A stretch of DNA of 43,309 nt from a virus. This document shows positions 28,713 to 36,410 of the stretch, piece after piece. The stretch spans positions 1 through 43,309 of the IMG/VR virus record IMGVR_UViG_3300028392_001847. The stretch is one strand, 5' to 3'. Under the pieces are notes generated by a model, which worked only from the letters and a program-made list of their open reading frames with translations, was not told the DNA's origin and ran no database searches. The position numbers and the translations under genes were made by a program. Each line of letters begins with the position of its first letter. Position 1 is the first letter of the stretch.

Positions 28713-29915
28713 ATGCGTGTAATTGATATTATTAATGAAATGGCCACTTTGAGTAGAGCACAATTGCTCGATCCTCGTACCAAGTGGCGAGCCGACGTTT
28801 TACTGAAGAAAGTTGCCGACGGTGCCACAGTTGAAATTGAAGAAAAAGTAGACGGTAAAATTGTAAGAACTCCAGTTAAGTTAGACAACTCCCCAGAAGA
28901 AGTAGCAAGAGTTTCTGCTTGGTTAAATGATCCAGCTCAGCAGGCTAGCGGTAATTTAATTCTGGCAACACGCAATAAAAAATATCCAGTTGTTTCTCTT
29001 AATAAAATAGCCAAAGACAAAGATTTTGGCGGTGAAGAACTAGCTTCTCGTGAGCGAGTAGAACAGGGACAGATTGAGTCAATCAACCAGCATATAATAC
29101 AAAATGCACGTAAACTTGGGTCAAAAACTATTAGCTTAAAAGTAGGCAACAGAATTGTAGATGCCGGAGGTGTATTTAAAGCTACTCCTGGAGTCAAAGC
29201 AGATGCCCAAATTGTTGATGGAGCAAGTAACCCGGTTGCATGGATCAGTCTGAAAGACGGCCCTGGACCCAAAGCCATTGCAGGTTGGGGCGGTATTACA
29301 CACCCTCCGGTTGTCCATCATCCTGAGATTCAAGACTTTATCTCACAATCGCAAATACTGTTTGGCAAAGAGGGAATTCCTAAAGCGACCTCAATGGGTC
29401 GTGAAATAAACGATACAACCTTAAAAAATCAAATTATTTTTGGTAAGAAATTTGGAGGTGACCCAGGCCCTAGCAATGTTGATGCAGTAATGGCGGGCGA
29501 CATCCAAATTAAAAAAATAGATAAAGATACATTTGAAATCTACGGTACTGATAATACTTGGCCAAATGGAATCACTCCAGACGGTACTTTTGATCCTGTA
29601 TTAAATATTTCTTACAAGGGCGATAGAGATAACGCTGGTATTCCCGGAGCAAGGATATCAGTACAACCCATTGGCGGACGTAGATGGGATCCAATTGATG
29701 GCGAAATTAAAAAGCTAGCGAAAAAGAAACCAGCTAAAAAAGCCAACACAAAAGAACTTCCGCATGATGGCGAGCGCAAGTTACCTGTACCTCCGACTAA
29801 GGCCGTTAAACCAGTCAAACCTGTTGCTCCAGTTCCCGCAGTACCTACAACACCAGTAACTCCTACAGTAAACACTACTGATATCCCAGAGGAAGAGTTA
29901 GCATATAAAAGCTAA
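28713..29915 (+). CDS. Phage protein with a PD-(D/E)XK-like core
   Basis: This 400-residue protein opens MRVIDIINEMATLSRAQLLD. A central region reads VKADAQIVDGASNPVAWISL then KDGPGPKAIAGWGGITHPPV (about 168-208); D-x(n)-WISxKDG is familiar from unassigned T4-like proteins and resembles a PD-(D/E)XK nuclease-like core. The last 80 residues are a Lys/Pro/Val/Thr-rich low-complexity tail (AKKKPAKKANTK, then VPPTKAVKPVKPVAPVPAVP). It stands alone behind a late motif. Nuclease activity is unproven; an internal virion protein is an alternative. Confidence 0.6.
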   Translation: MRVIDIINEMATLSRAQLLDPRTKWRADVLLKKVADGATVEIEEKVDGKIVRTPVKLDNSPEEVARVSAWLNDPAQQASGNLILATRNKKYPVVSLNKIAKDKDFGGEELASRERVEQGQIESINQHIIQNARKLGSKTISLKVGNRIVDAGGVFKATPGVKADAQIVDGASNPVAWISLKDGPGPKAIAGWGGITHPPVVHHPEIQDFISQSQILFGKEGIPKATSMGREINDTTLKNQIIFGKKFGGDPGPSNVDAVMAGDIQIKKIDKDTFEIYGTDNTWPNGITPDGTFDPVLNISYKGDRDNAGIPGARISVQPIGGRRWDPIDGEIKKLAKKKPAKKANTKELPHDGERKLPVPPTKAVKPVKPVAPVPAVPTTPVTPTVNTTDIPEEELAYKS

Positions 29916-29921
29916 TATTCG

Positions 29922-29949
29922 CCCGGTAAATATATAAAGTATTACCGGG
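29922..29949 (+). promoter_or_regulatory. Late motif inside a leader hairpin
   Basis: CCCGGTAA/TTACCGGG, an 8-bp stem with a 12-nt A/T loop. TAAATA (29927-29932) spans the 5' arm and loop, and the SD GGGAG overlaps the end of the 3' arm, 7 nt before the GTG start at 29958. Confidence 0.5.
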
Positions 29950-29957
29950 AGCGAACC

Positions 29958-30731
29958 GTGGATCCTATCACCTTATTTGCGCTAGCAAACACAGCCGTTG
30001 CGGCTGTTAAGAAAGGGTGTCAATTATACAAGGACATCAAAGGTGCCGCGGGCGATGTAAAAGCTGTGCTCAAGGATCTTGACGAGCAGTTCAATAGCAA
30101 TCACAAAGACAAGCCTGCTACAGTTACGCAACGTAACGCCTACATAGAAGAAAAAAATCGGGTAATAGAATTAAACAAGAAGGGCGGCGAAACTGTGGGC
30201 ATCTATACAGAAATTGGCAACCACCTTGGTGCGTACTACGACAACCTAAACAAGTGCATGGCAATCTTTGCTGAAGAAGAACGCAGAAGTAAAACTGAAG
30301 TTTATACTGGAGATGATAGCTTAGGTAAACGTGCATTACAACGTGTGTTAATGAAAAAGCAGTTGGAACAAATGGGCACTGAACTGCGTGAGATCATGGT
30401 ATATCAGAGTCCACCAGAGTTGGGTGCGCTTTATACGGAAGTAGAAGAGATGATGAGGGTACTAGGCAAGGAACAAAAAGTTCTTATCGCCATACAAATG
30501 CAACGAGAAGCTGTTCAACAAAAAAGACGTGCGGCACGCATGAAACATCTTAGAGACGAATTTATAATAGGTGTAATAGTCGTTATAATAATATTTGCTG
30601 TGGGCGGAATGATGATGTGGGTGGCCTACGATCGTCAACAAAAGTATCCGCAATATGGTACTGGATTATTTCCTAAAAGTGAAAAGCAACGGCACCAAGA
30701 AGCAGAAACTCAGGTATATATAGGGCGCTAG
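29958..30731 (+). CDS. Coiled-coil protein with one membrane span, GTG start
   Basis: This 257-residue protein starts at GTG (M)DPITLFALANTAVAAVKKG. It is predominantly helical and highly charged, with an amphipathic N-terminus, long helices between about 60 and 205, and one membrane helix at about 207-230 (FIIGVIVVIIIFAVGGMMMW) near the C-terminus. The tail (about 27 residues) is polar. Virion or membrane-associated late functions are possible. The DPITxFA(L/M)A opening recurs from memory in marine T4-like phages without a function. The GGGAGCGAA leader motif before the start is repeated upstream of the gene at 42784. Confidence 0.75.
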   Translation: MDPITLFALANTAVAAVKKGCQLYKDIKGAAGDVKAVLKDLDEQFNSNHKDKPATVTQRNAYIEEKNRVIELNKKGGETVGIYTEIGNHLGAYYDNLNKCMAIFAEEERRSKTEVYTGDDSLGKRALQRVLMKKQLEQMGTELREIMVYQSPPELGALYTEVEEMMRVLGKEQKVLIAIQMQREAVQQKRRAARMKHLRDEFIIGVIVVIIIFAVGGMMMWVAYDRQQKYPQYGTGLFPKSEKQRHQEAETQVYIGR

Positions 30732-30793
30732 GTGTTGATATTTTTACATGTCAAAATTATAACACTATAGTATTATTTTTGTAAAATTCGGGT

Positions 30794-30799
30794 TAAATA
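30794..30799 (+). promoter_or_regulatory. Late promoter motif
   Basis: GGTTAAATACTATG, 22 nt before the ATG at 30822, with AAAGGAG as SD. This is a regular leadered late unit. Confidence 0.6.
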
Positions 30800-30821
30800 C
30801 TATGTTAAAGGAGCGACAACC

Positions 30822-31202
30822 ATGGATGTAGAACAAATGAAGGAGCAGATGAGTGCCAACGCCAGCAAAGGCGCACTGATCGAAAAAGTAACATTTGCAG
30901 TATTGCCAATCATGTTTGCCTGTGTGGTGTACTTGATGAATGCGTTGAGTGCTGTTAATCACAACTTGACCATTCTTGAAAGCAAGATGCAGTTGGTGGT
31001 GACATCAGACAACAAGCAAGCACCAAACATGGGTGCTGAACTGGCCCGTGAAAAACTGCGCCAAGACTTCATGCAGGGCAATCAAGAAGCCATGGCCCGA
31101 AGCGGTGCCAACAAAGCAATCCTTGACACACTAGTATGGCGTGTTCAAGAGTTGGAAAAGCACAAAGACAAACAAATGTCCAGCAGTGGTGGGAAGAAGT
31201 AA
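30822..31202 (+). CDS. Membrane protein with C-terminal coiled coil
   Basis: This 126-residue protein starts MDVEQMKEQMSANASKGALI, has one membrane helix at about 25-43 (VTFAVLPIMFACVVYLMNAL), then a helical, charged remainder ending in a Lys/Ser/Gly tail. It is the reverse topology of the protein encoded at 3952. It has a strong late promoter and SD and follows another single-span coiled-coil protein, so the two may form a membrane complex. Function unknown; a spanin or holin partner is possible. Confidence 0.72.
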   Translation: MDVEQMKEQMSANASKGALIEKVTFAVLPIMFACVVYLMNALSAVNHNLTILESKMQLVVTSDNKQAPNMGAELAREKLRQDFMQGNQEAMARSGANKAILDTLVWRVQELEKHKDKQMSSSGGKK

Positions 31203-31236
31203 TATAATTGTAACTGTTTAACTCTTTCCTATTATA

Positions 31237-31242
31237 TAAATA
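31237..31242 (+). promoter_or_regulatory. Late promoter motif 7 nt before a start codon
   Basis: A full TATAAATA (31235-31242) with only 7 nt to the ATG at 31250, and no SD. Confidence 0.62.
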
Positions 31243-31249
31243 CTTAACT

Positions 31250-32083
31250 ATGAAAAAACTACTCACTTTATTATTTGTACTGGTTGCATTTGGAGCTACT
31301 CCGGCTCTGAGCCAAGCTCAATTGGCCACATCAACAGTACCACTACCCGCAGATATTGCCGCAATTAAGAAAGCTAATGTTCTTGTTGTGGCAATGACTA
31401 AAAAAGATGTTCCACCGTTTTTCAGCGGCGAAGGTGACAACTTACACGGTCTTGACGTTGAGATTGCTCAACGTATTGGTGTCTTACTTGGTGTTCCTGT
31501 CAAGTTCAGACGCGATGCAGAAAGTTTTGCAGAAGTTGTGGAACAGGTGCGTGACGGTCGTGCTGACATTGCTGTTAGCAAACTGTCAGTAACAGGTCCT
31601 AGACTACAAGTTGTTAGATTTAGCGATCCTTATGTTCGACTAAAACAAAGTTTGATTGTTAACCGTTTATGGCTGAGTCAAAACAGTCAAGGCAAAGAAA
31701 CATATCAAGTTATCAGAGATTTTAATGGCAAGATAAGTTTTGTCAAGAACTCCAGTTACGACACGTTTGCTCGTATTAATTTCCCCAATGCCACTTACCT
31801 TCCTGAAGAAAAGTGGGAAGTGATTATTGATAAAGTTACTCGTGGAGATATCGCTGCCGCTTATCGTGATGAATTTGAAATTAAGAAAATTTCGTTTGAG
31901 AAGCCCGATGCCGCGATCAGCACCAAGACCATTACAATCAGCGACAGTGTGGATTATATTGCCATAGCAGTGCATCCTAAAGCAATTCAATTATTAAGCG
32001 TTGTTAACTATGTTGTTAAAAATGAATACAGCGACATTAACACTAAAAAGTTAATGGAACGCTACAAAGCTGAAAAGAAATAA
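31250..32083 (+). CDS. Periplasmic amino-acid-binding protein (SBP family 3)
   Basis: This 277-residue protein has a signal peptide (MKKLLTLLFVLVAFGATPAL, cleavage near SQA-QL) and the type II periplasmic binding fold of polar amino-acid receptors: VLVVAMTKKDVPPFF, GLDVEIAQRIGVLLGVPVKF, VEQVRDGRADIAVSKLSVT and RFSDPYVRLKQSLIV. In such receptors the aspartate of GxADIA and a nearby Arg hold the amino acid; the Arg is not certain here. No ABC permease or ATPase gene follows; a sodium-type symporter starts 9 nt later instead. The leaderless-type late motif precedes it. It should bind an amino acid in the host periplasm. Confidence 0.9.
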   Translation: MKKLLTLLFVLVAFGATPALSQAQLATSTVPLPADIAAIKKANVLVVAMTKKDVPPFFSGEGDNLHGLDVEIAQRIGVLLGVPVKFRRDAESFAEVVEQVRDGRADIAVSKLSVTGPRLQVVRFSDPYVRLKQSLIVNRLWLSQNSQGKETYQVIRDFNGKISFVKNSSYDTFARINFPNATYLPEEKWEVIIDKVTRGDIAAAYRDEFEIKKISFEKPDAAISTKTITISDSVDYIAIAVHPKAIQLLSVVNYVVKNEYSDINTKKLMERYKAEKK

Positions 32084-32092
32084 GGATAAATC

Positions 32093-33385
32093 ATGATAAC
32101 AACATCACATTTAAAAAGTTTCCTGGTTAGTCCTTGGACTATTTTAGGATCAATCATCGTAGGTATAGTCTGTGGCGTGTATGCTCCTGCATTTAGTATT
32201 GGTCTCGACAGTATTGGCAGCATCTATATCAGCTTGCTCAAGGTAGTTGTACTGCCATTCTTGTTAGCAACTATTCTAGTTGGTATTATAGGACTACTAC
32301 AAAAAGAAGGTAGTGAGGCCCTGATACGCAAAATTATCATTGGCTTTGTGGGCAGTATGTTCTTGGCCGCAGTTATCGGAGTTGGCACTGTGCTGGTCAC
32401 AGGCACAGATATGACACCTGGAAAGAAAACAGAATTTGGTGTACTAGTTAACAATAAGGATACTGGCACTGAATTAAGCATTACCCTACACGAACCAATG
32501 ACAAAAGCGCCCGAAGTCAGCGCAGGTAAAATGGCTGAGAAGTTTATTCCTGAAAACATTTTTGCTACACTGAACAATGGTGAGAGTTTAAAGATTGTTA
32601 TTTTCTGTTTAATATTTGGTGTTGCCCTTGGACATTTGAAAACAGAAGGACAGCGCATGCTGGTAGAAGTTCTAAAGAGCATACAGCAGGCCAGCATCAG
32701 CATTTTTAAATTCTTAAACTACTTCTTACCTATTGCACTACTAGCAATGATTTCTGCGCAAGTTGGAAAAGTCGGAGTTGGTATATTCTTGACCATGTTT
32801 GACTTTGTGTTCCAACAGTTTGTTGGTGGACTATTAGTAATTGTGTTAGGCACCATTGTAATTTGGAAGCGTTCGGGATTAGATCTAATGACAGTGATCC
32901 GTGAAACTAAAGAAACATTAATTGTTGCTATTAGTTCACGCAGTTCGTTAGCCTGTATTCCATACGCACAAGAAGCCTTACACAAACTACATTTTGACAA
33001 GGGCGGAGTTGAACTAACTGTTCCACTAAGTTTTACAGTTAATCGTATTGGCAGTATTGTTTACTATGCTATTGCCACAGTATTCATTGCCAACATCTAT
33101 GATGCTCCATTAGGTTTTACTGGCTTATTTGTTGTGCTGTTTGGCAGTATCCTAGCTGGCTTGGCATCAGCAGGTACAACAGGTATCTTAACTGTGGCAA
33201 CAGTTGCAGTGGTATGTGACTTGTTAAAACTACCCAGCGAAGCGGTGTTGGTGTTGTTGATTGCAGTAGATCCCTTAATGGACATGATTCGCACAGCAAG
33301 TCATGTACATGGTAATGTAGCAGTAACAGCATTTGTCTGCGATAAGGAACATTCAGATGGACAAGCTGAAAGAGTTCCTACTTAG
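32093..33385 (+). CDS. Dicarboxylate/amino-acid:cation symporter (DAACS family)
   Basis: This 430-residue protein is a full-length GltP/DctA-type transporter with about eight membrane helices and two hairpins. HP1 appears as ISSRSSLACIPYAQ (about 281-294), HP2 as AGLASAGTTGILT (about 357-369), and TM8 as AVDPLMDMIRTASHVHGN (about 392-409). The TM8 Asp and Arg that hold acidic substrates in GltPh are kept, but the TM7 NMDGT motif reads NRIGS and the TM8 Asn is His, so ion coupling or substrate may differ. It should import an amino or dicarboxylic acid across the host inner membrane. It follows the binding protein by 9 nt with an AAGGATAA SD. Confidence 0.92.
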   Translation: MITTSHLKSFLVSPWTILGSIIVGIVCGVYAPAFSIGLDSIGSIYISLLKVVVLPFLLATILVGIIGLLQKEGSEALIRKIIIGFVGSMFLAAVIGVGTVLVTGTDMTPGKKTEFGVLVNNKDTGTELSITLHEPMTKAPEVSAGKMAEKFIPENIFATLNNGESLKIVIFCLIFGVALGHLKTEGQRMLVEVLKSIQQASISIFKFLNYFLPIALLAMISAQVGKVGVGIFLTMFDFVFQQFVGGLLVIVLGTIVIWKRSGLDLMTVIRETKETLIVAISSRSSLACIPYAQEALHKLHFDKGGVELTVPLSFTVNRIGSIVYYAIATVFIANIYDAPLGFTGLFVVLFGSILAGLASAGTTGILTVATVAVVCDLLKLPSEAVLVLLIAVDPLMDMIRTASHVHGNVAVTAFVCDKEHSDGQAERVPT

Positions 33386-33971
33386 TTTACTAACCTGGAT
33401 CGGTGAAAGCCCATTCAGGTTGTTCACAGTAATACTGCTGTGCTTGCTAACATTCATTGGATGGGTTGCATACACGGAAAAAGATGCGTTCATGGCCAGC
33501 TATCGTGCCCAACAATCACTGCCACGCATGAACGGCGAGTATGAAAAAGCCGCTAACTTTATACTTAAAAACAGCCAAGCAGAACTGATAGCTATATTTG
33601 AAGTTAATACTTTGTTAAACACTAGAAAATTAGTATACTTTGTTACACGCAAAGGCGGTCAAGACAAAACCATGTATGGCACCGATGTTGGTTTGCTAAC
33701 TAAAAATTACGACAACAACAACGATGTGATTTCCATGATGTCGGGTAAGATACCTTGCCAAACTTATGAAAAACCTCAGAGTCTAATGGGTTTCATCTAT
33801 GTTGAGAAAGGTGTCAAGTGGATGTGTCGTATTAGTGTTCCAGCTGAGCCTGGCATATTTATTGGACAGATATCCGTAGGCTGGACAGAAGTTCCTGCTG
33901 ATAAACAACCTGTCGACACACAACAAACAGTAATGACTGTGGCCAGCGGTCTATTGTATAATAAAAAATGA
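33357..33971 (+). CDS. Membrane-anchored protein of unknown function
   Basis: This 204-residue protein starts MDKLKEFLLSLLTWIGESPF and has one N-terminal membrane helix (about 21-40, FRLFTVILLCLLTFIGWVAY), followed by a soluble, probably periplasmic domain of about 160 residues with two Cys residues (IPCQTYE, WMCRIS) that could form a disulfide. It overlaps the symporter gene by 29 nt, so it is likely part of the same transport module. A transporter partner or regulator is possible; family not recognised. Confidence 0.75.
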   Translation: MDKLKEFLLSLLTWIGESPFRLFTVILLCLLTFIGWVAYTEKDAFMASYRAQQSLPRMNGEYEKAANFILKNSQAELIAIFEVNTLLNTRKLVYFVTRKGGQDKTMYGTDVGLLTKNYDNNNDVISMMSGKIPCQTYEKPQSLMGFIYVEKGVKWMCRISVPAEPGIFIGQISVGWTEVPADKQPVDTQQTVMTVASGLLYNKK

Positions 33972-34033
33972 GACTTCCTTCTGTCATAGCTGGTTTTATT
34001 CTAATTGTTATCTTATTGATTGCATTATTATGA
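33968..34033 (+). CDS. Tiny membrane peptide (21 aa)
   Basis: MRLPSVIAGFILIVILLIAL ends in one more Leu and a TGA. It overlaps the preceding stop (ATGA) and the next gene's start (ATGA), exactly bridging two genes. Almost the whole peptide is one membrane helix. It may be a small transporter subunit or only a coupling frame; no SD is obvious. Confidence 0.45.
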   Translation: MRLPSVIAGFILIVILLIALL

Positions 34034-34719
34034 AACGCTTAGGAGTTCTTGGTGGTATGGGGCCAGCGGCAGGTGCAGAATTCCTAGTTCGCCTTACTCA
34101 TCAAACTCCAGCCGCCTGCGACCAAGAACATATTCCAGTGATACTATGGAGCGATCCAACTGTACCCGACCGTAGTACCAGCTTGCTCAACAAAGATGAC
34201 TTGCCTTGGGAAAAACTTAAACAGGGAGTACAAGGTTTAAAAGCCGCAGGATGTGATCACATTGTTATTCCTTGTAACACAGCACATTTTTGGTATGAAA
34301 GGCTAGTGGAACTGGGTGTTCCGATTACACACATAGTAGACAGTGTAGCAGATGAATTACGTGCGCAAGATATCTCTGGCACTATTGGAATACTTGGTAC
34401 ACGAGCTACAATGAAGTTAGGCTTGTATAGTGATAGATTAAATGCGGCAGGTTGGCAGTGCATAATGCCCACAAGCAAAGAAATGGAAGACTATGTACAA
34501 CCAGGAATCGATCTAATCAAAGCCAACAAGCCCATTTCAGCCAACGGCATGTTGATGACTGCGGTTCGTTCACTAATTAAACGTGGTGCCAATGCTGTTG
34601 TGCTAGGATGTACTGAAATTCCGCTGGTGATACGAGAATATCATTGCCAAGAAATTCCGTTAATAAATAGTATTGACAGCTTGGTAAAAGCATCAATTAA
34701 TAAATTCAAAAGGAATTAA
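34030..34719 (+). CDS. Aspartate/glutamate racemase family protein
   Basis: This 229-residue protein matches the PLP-independent Asp/Glu racemase family: KRLGVLGGMGPAAGAEFL (1-20), first catalytic Cys in VIPCNTAHFW (about 82), second in VLGCTEIPLV (about 199). These enzymes interconvert L- and D-aspartate or related acids by a two-cysteine mechanism. Both cysteines and the (N)TAH context are intact. Placement behind a binding protein and an acidic-amino-acid-type symporter suggests handling of imported Asp/Glu or supply of D-Asp/D-Glu. Amino-acid racemase YgeA-like enzymes with broader substrates are an alternative. Confidence 0.92.
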   Translation: MKRLGVLGGMGPAAGAEFLVRLTHQTPAACDQEHIPVILWSDPTVPDRSTSLLNKDDLPWEKLKQGVQGLKAAGCDHIVIPCNTAHFWYERLVELGVPITHIVDSVADELRAQDISGTIGILGTRATMKLGLYSDRLNAAGWQCIMPTSKEMEDYVQPGIDLIKANKPISANGMLMTAVRSLIKRGANAVVLGCTEIPLVIREYHCQEIPLINSIDSLVKASINKFKRN

Positions 34720-34720
34720 C

Positions 34721-34861
34721 ATGACAAGAACATTATGCGCAGTTATTTTAGCAGTATTTGCTTATGGATGTGCTACAGCAATCAGTGCTTCAGAAAGAGA
34801 AGTAAGTGCTAGAGAAGATGCTAGGGAAGCAGCCTTATGGAAGGTAATGGCTGGCAAGTAA
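34721..34861 (+). CDS. Small exported protein, possible lipoprotein (46 aa)
   Basis: MTRTLCAVILAVFAYGCATA then ISASEREVSA and a charged helical tail ending WKVMAGK. A basic start, hydrophobic core and AYGC|A give a signal peptide with an imperfect lipobox; cleavage at ATA or ISA is the alternative. An AAAAGGAATT SD precedes the ATG, one base after the racemase stop. Its size and charge resemble small entericidin-like or Lpp-like envelope peptides. Function unknown. Confidence 0.65.
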   Translation: MTRTLCAVILAVFAYGCATAISASEREVSAREDAREAALWKVMAGK

Positions 34862-34865
34862 AAGA

Positions 34866-34871
34866 TAAATA
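34866..34871 (+). promoter_or_regulatory. Late promoter motif
   Basis: GATAAATAAAG just after the small lipoprotein-like gene. It is followed by stems GGCAC/GTGCC (34879-34896) and the hairpin at 34918. Confidence 0.4.
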
Positions 34872-34917
34872 AAGTACGGGCACAAAATTGGGTGCCGTGG
34901 GACCCCGTAATCCACAG

Positions 34918-34940
34918 TGGAACGCAAGTTCCATTTTTTA
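34918..34940 (+). terminator. Hairpin with T-run, terminator or attenuator
   Basis: TGGAAC-GCAA-GTTCCA with a GNRA-type loop followed directly by TTTTTT. It lies between a late motif and the SD of the gene at 34960, so it may end the upstream unit or attenuate the next. Confidence 0.75.
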
Positions 34941-34959
34941 TCTAAAAGGAGACTCAACC

Positions 34960-35118
34960 ATGAAGCAACGTAAATTAATTGAAAAGTTGTACAGGGCTTG
35001 CGTCGACCACGATGCCGAGAAACAATACGAACTTCGCTTGAAAGAGTTCGCCAAAATCTTGAAACACAAGGCCGAAGGCAAACCATTTACAACCAAATGG
35101 ACTTTGGTACAGATTTAA
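34960..35118 (+). CDS. Small basic phage protein of unknown function
   Basis: This 52-residue protein, [20 protein letters not shown] then [20 protein letters not shown] and [12 protein letters not shown], is two charged helices with a short C-terminal strand. A good AAAGGAGACT SD precedes it; an in-frame ATG at 34888 would read through the terminator hairpin. It is bracketed by hairpins on both sides, so it is a self-contained unit that should be strongly made. From memory close relatives occur in marine T4-like phages. Function unknown; nucleic-acid or polymerase binding is plausible from size and charge. Confidence 0.75.
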   Translation: MKQRKLIEKLYRACVDHDAEKQYELRLKEFAKILKHKAEGKPFTTKWTLVQI

Positions 35119-35126
35119 CACACACT

Positions 35127-35152
35127 AGGGCTACTCAGGTAGCCCTTTCTTT
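35127..35152 (+). terminator. Rho-independent terminator
   Basis: AGGGCTAC-TCAG-GTAGCCCT, an 8-bp stem followed by TTCTTTT, 9 nt after the stop of the gene at 34960. Confidence 0.85.
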
Positions 35153-35156
35153 TGGC

Positions 35157-35162
35157 TAAATA
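35157..35162 (+). promoter_or_regulatory. Late promoter motif for the second fibre gene
   Basis: GGCTAAATACACG, about 60 nt before the ATG at 35223, with AAGGACTAAACC as SD. The leader carries no strong hairpin. Confidence 0.5.
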
Positions 35163-35222
35163 CACGATATAAACATACTCTGCTTTTCGCAAACTCATTG
35201 TATGTCCAACAAGGACTAAACC

Positions 35223-36359
35223 ATGACTATTAGAAAACTCGTAAGTAAAGCAGTAGCGGGCACCGTGGGTGCGTATGTGGGTCAAGCAGGTGAAATATCC
35301 TTTGACCCTGTGCTAGGGGCACTTAAACTATCCGATGGCATATCGCCGGGTGGTGTAGCAATTACACAGCCTACCGTACCCACCCTATCAGATAATCGTT
35401 GGTATGTTGACCCCAGTAGAACAGACATAAATCCTGTGTCAGCAACTGGTAACGACTCAAATCCATTCCTCGGCATAACTGCCGCACTGGTCTATATTGA
35501 AGCAAGAATTGCTGACGGCAGTTTGGTCCTAAACATTTCGGGCGCCGTTGTTGATAACCCACAGTTCATTATTCTAAAGAGTTCAACTACAGAAAATGTG
35601 GCACTAACTCGTGGTAATATTTTTATTATAGGTGATACTCCAGATGCTGGACACGTACCCATCTGGATCAACGGATACATTACTGTTACTCCGGCAGACT
35701 CAAGTGGCAACGCCATAAACGTCAATAGATTTGGTTTGTTTAATGTTGCTGTCAAAACTAACAGTGCAAATCATGCTATTCAAGTGACTGGTGCCAACTC
35801 ATCAAAACTTTACCTAGAAGATGTATATGCCTACCAAAACGATGCTACCAAGAGTTGTGTTTATGCCAATAATACTGGCACTGGCAGCAGAGTGGAAATA
35901 GGTGATTGTACCATGGCTAGAGCCAGTGGTTCCGTATATCTAATAGACATCCAACGTGGATTCTGTAGCATAAACAATCTTGAAACCAATGGCATAGGAC
36001 AAGTACTTAACCAAGCAAACGATTCCACCGGTACTATGCTAAGAAGTGGGGTAGAAGCCAACACTGGTGCTGTGGTTACTCTAAGTGGTTCAGTACAATG
36101 GGGTATGGGTGAAGTTATTCTTAACAACACTGGCACAGGTGCCAATACATACGGTATCTCAATGAGTGGTTCAGCAACCATGCAGTTTGGTGTGTGTACA
36201 TTTAACATACCGGCCGCACAGGCCACCAATCGTGCTATCAATGGAGTGGCTGGCAATGTGGTATTATACTCTGGACCAATTTTCCAATATGGAAGCACAA
36301 ACAAGATATCCTCAGCAATTACGTTGATTCCGTTGACAACAACATTCACAGCAGTTTAA
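35223..36359 (+). CDS. Tail fibre/adhesin-like beta-helix protein
   Basis: This 378-residue protein opens MTIRKLVSKAVAGTVGAYVG, then EISFDPVLGALKLSDGISPGG, a short fibre-type N-terminal module like that of the larger fibre at 9948 (phage minor-structural repeats that read DP-x-(T/V)-G-x-L-(K/R)-x-x-DG). From about 60 it becomes a parallel-beta-helix-like sequence rich in Asn, Gly, Thr and Ser (IFIIGDTPDAGHVPIWINGY, VEIGDCTMARASGSVYLIDI). It is probably a virion adhesin, decoration or accessory fibre. It has its own late promoter and precedes the lipid genes, which start on another late motif. Confidence 0.8.
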   Translation: MTIRKLVSKAVAGTVGAYVGQAGEISFDPVLGALKLSDGISPGGVAITQPTVPTLSDNRWYVDPSRTDINPVSATGNDSNPFLGITAALVYIEARIADGSLVLNISGAVVDNPQFIILKSSTTENVALTRGNIFIIGDTPDAGHVPIWINGYITVTPADSSGNAINVNRFGLFNVAVKTNSANHAIQVTGANSSKLYLEDVYAYQNDATKSCVYANNTGTGSRVEIGDCTMARASGSVYLIDIQRGFCSINNLETNGIGQVLNQANDSTGTMLRSGVEANTGAVVTLSGSVQWGMGEVILNNTGTGANTYGISMSGSATMQFGVCTFNIPAAQATNRAINGVAGNVVLYSGPIFQYGSTNKISSAITLIPLTTTFTAV

Positions 36360-36399
36360 CGTGTAACACAACTGCAATCTTTGTAACACCATGCTACGA

Positions 36400-36405
36400 T
36401 AAATA
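36400..36405 (+). promoter_or_regulatory. Late promoter motif 5 nt before a start codon
   Basis: CGATAAATACTGCTATG: TAAATA, five bases, then the ATG of the plcP-like gene. ATGCTACGATAAATACTGC also forms a weak repeat with the coding start (CTTATCGTAGCAT), giving an 11-nt inverted repeat ATGCTACGATA/TATCGTAGCAT (36391-36401, 36423-36433). Confidence 0.55.
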
Positions 36406-36410
36406 CTGCT

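Noticed and set aside
29612-29875. An opposite-strand gene inside the gene at 28713
   Set aside because: The frame mirrors the Pro/Lys/Val-rich low-complexity tail of the forward gene and has no SD or promoter.
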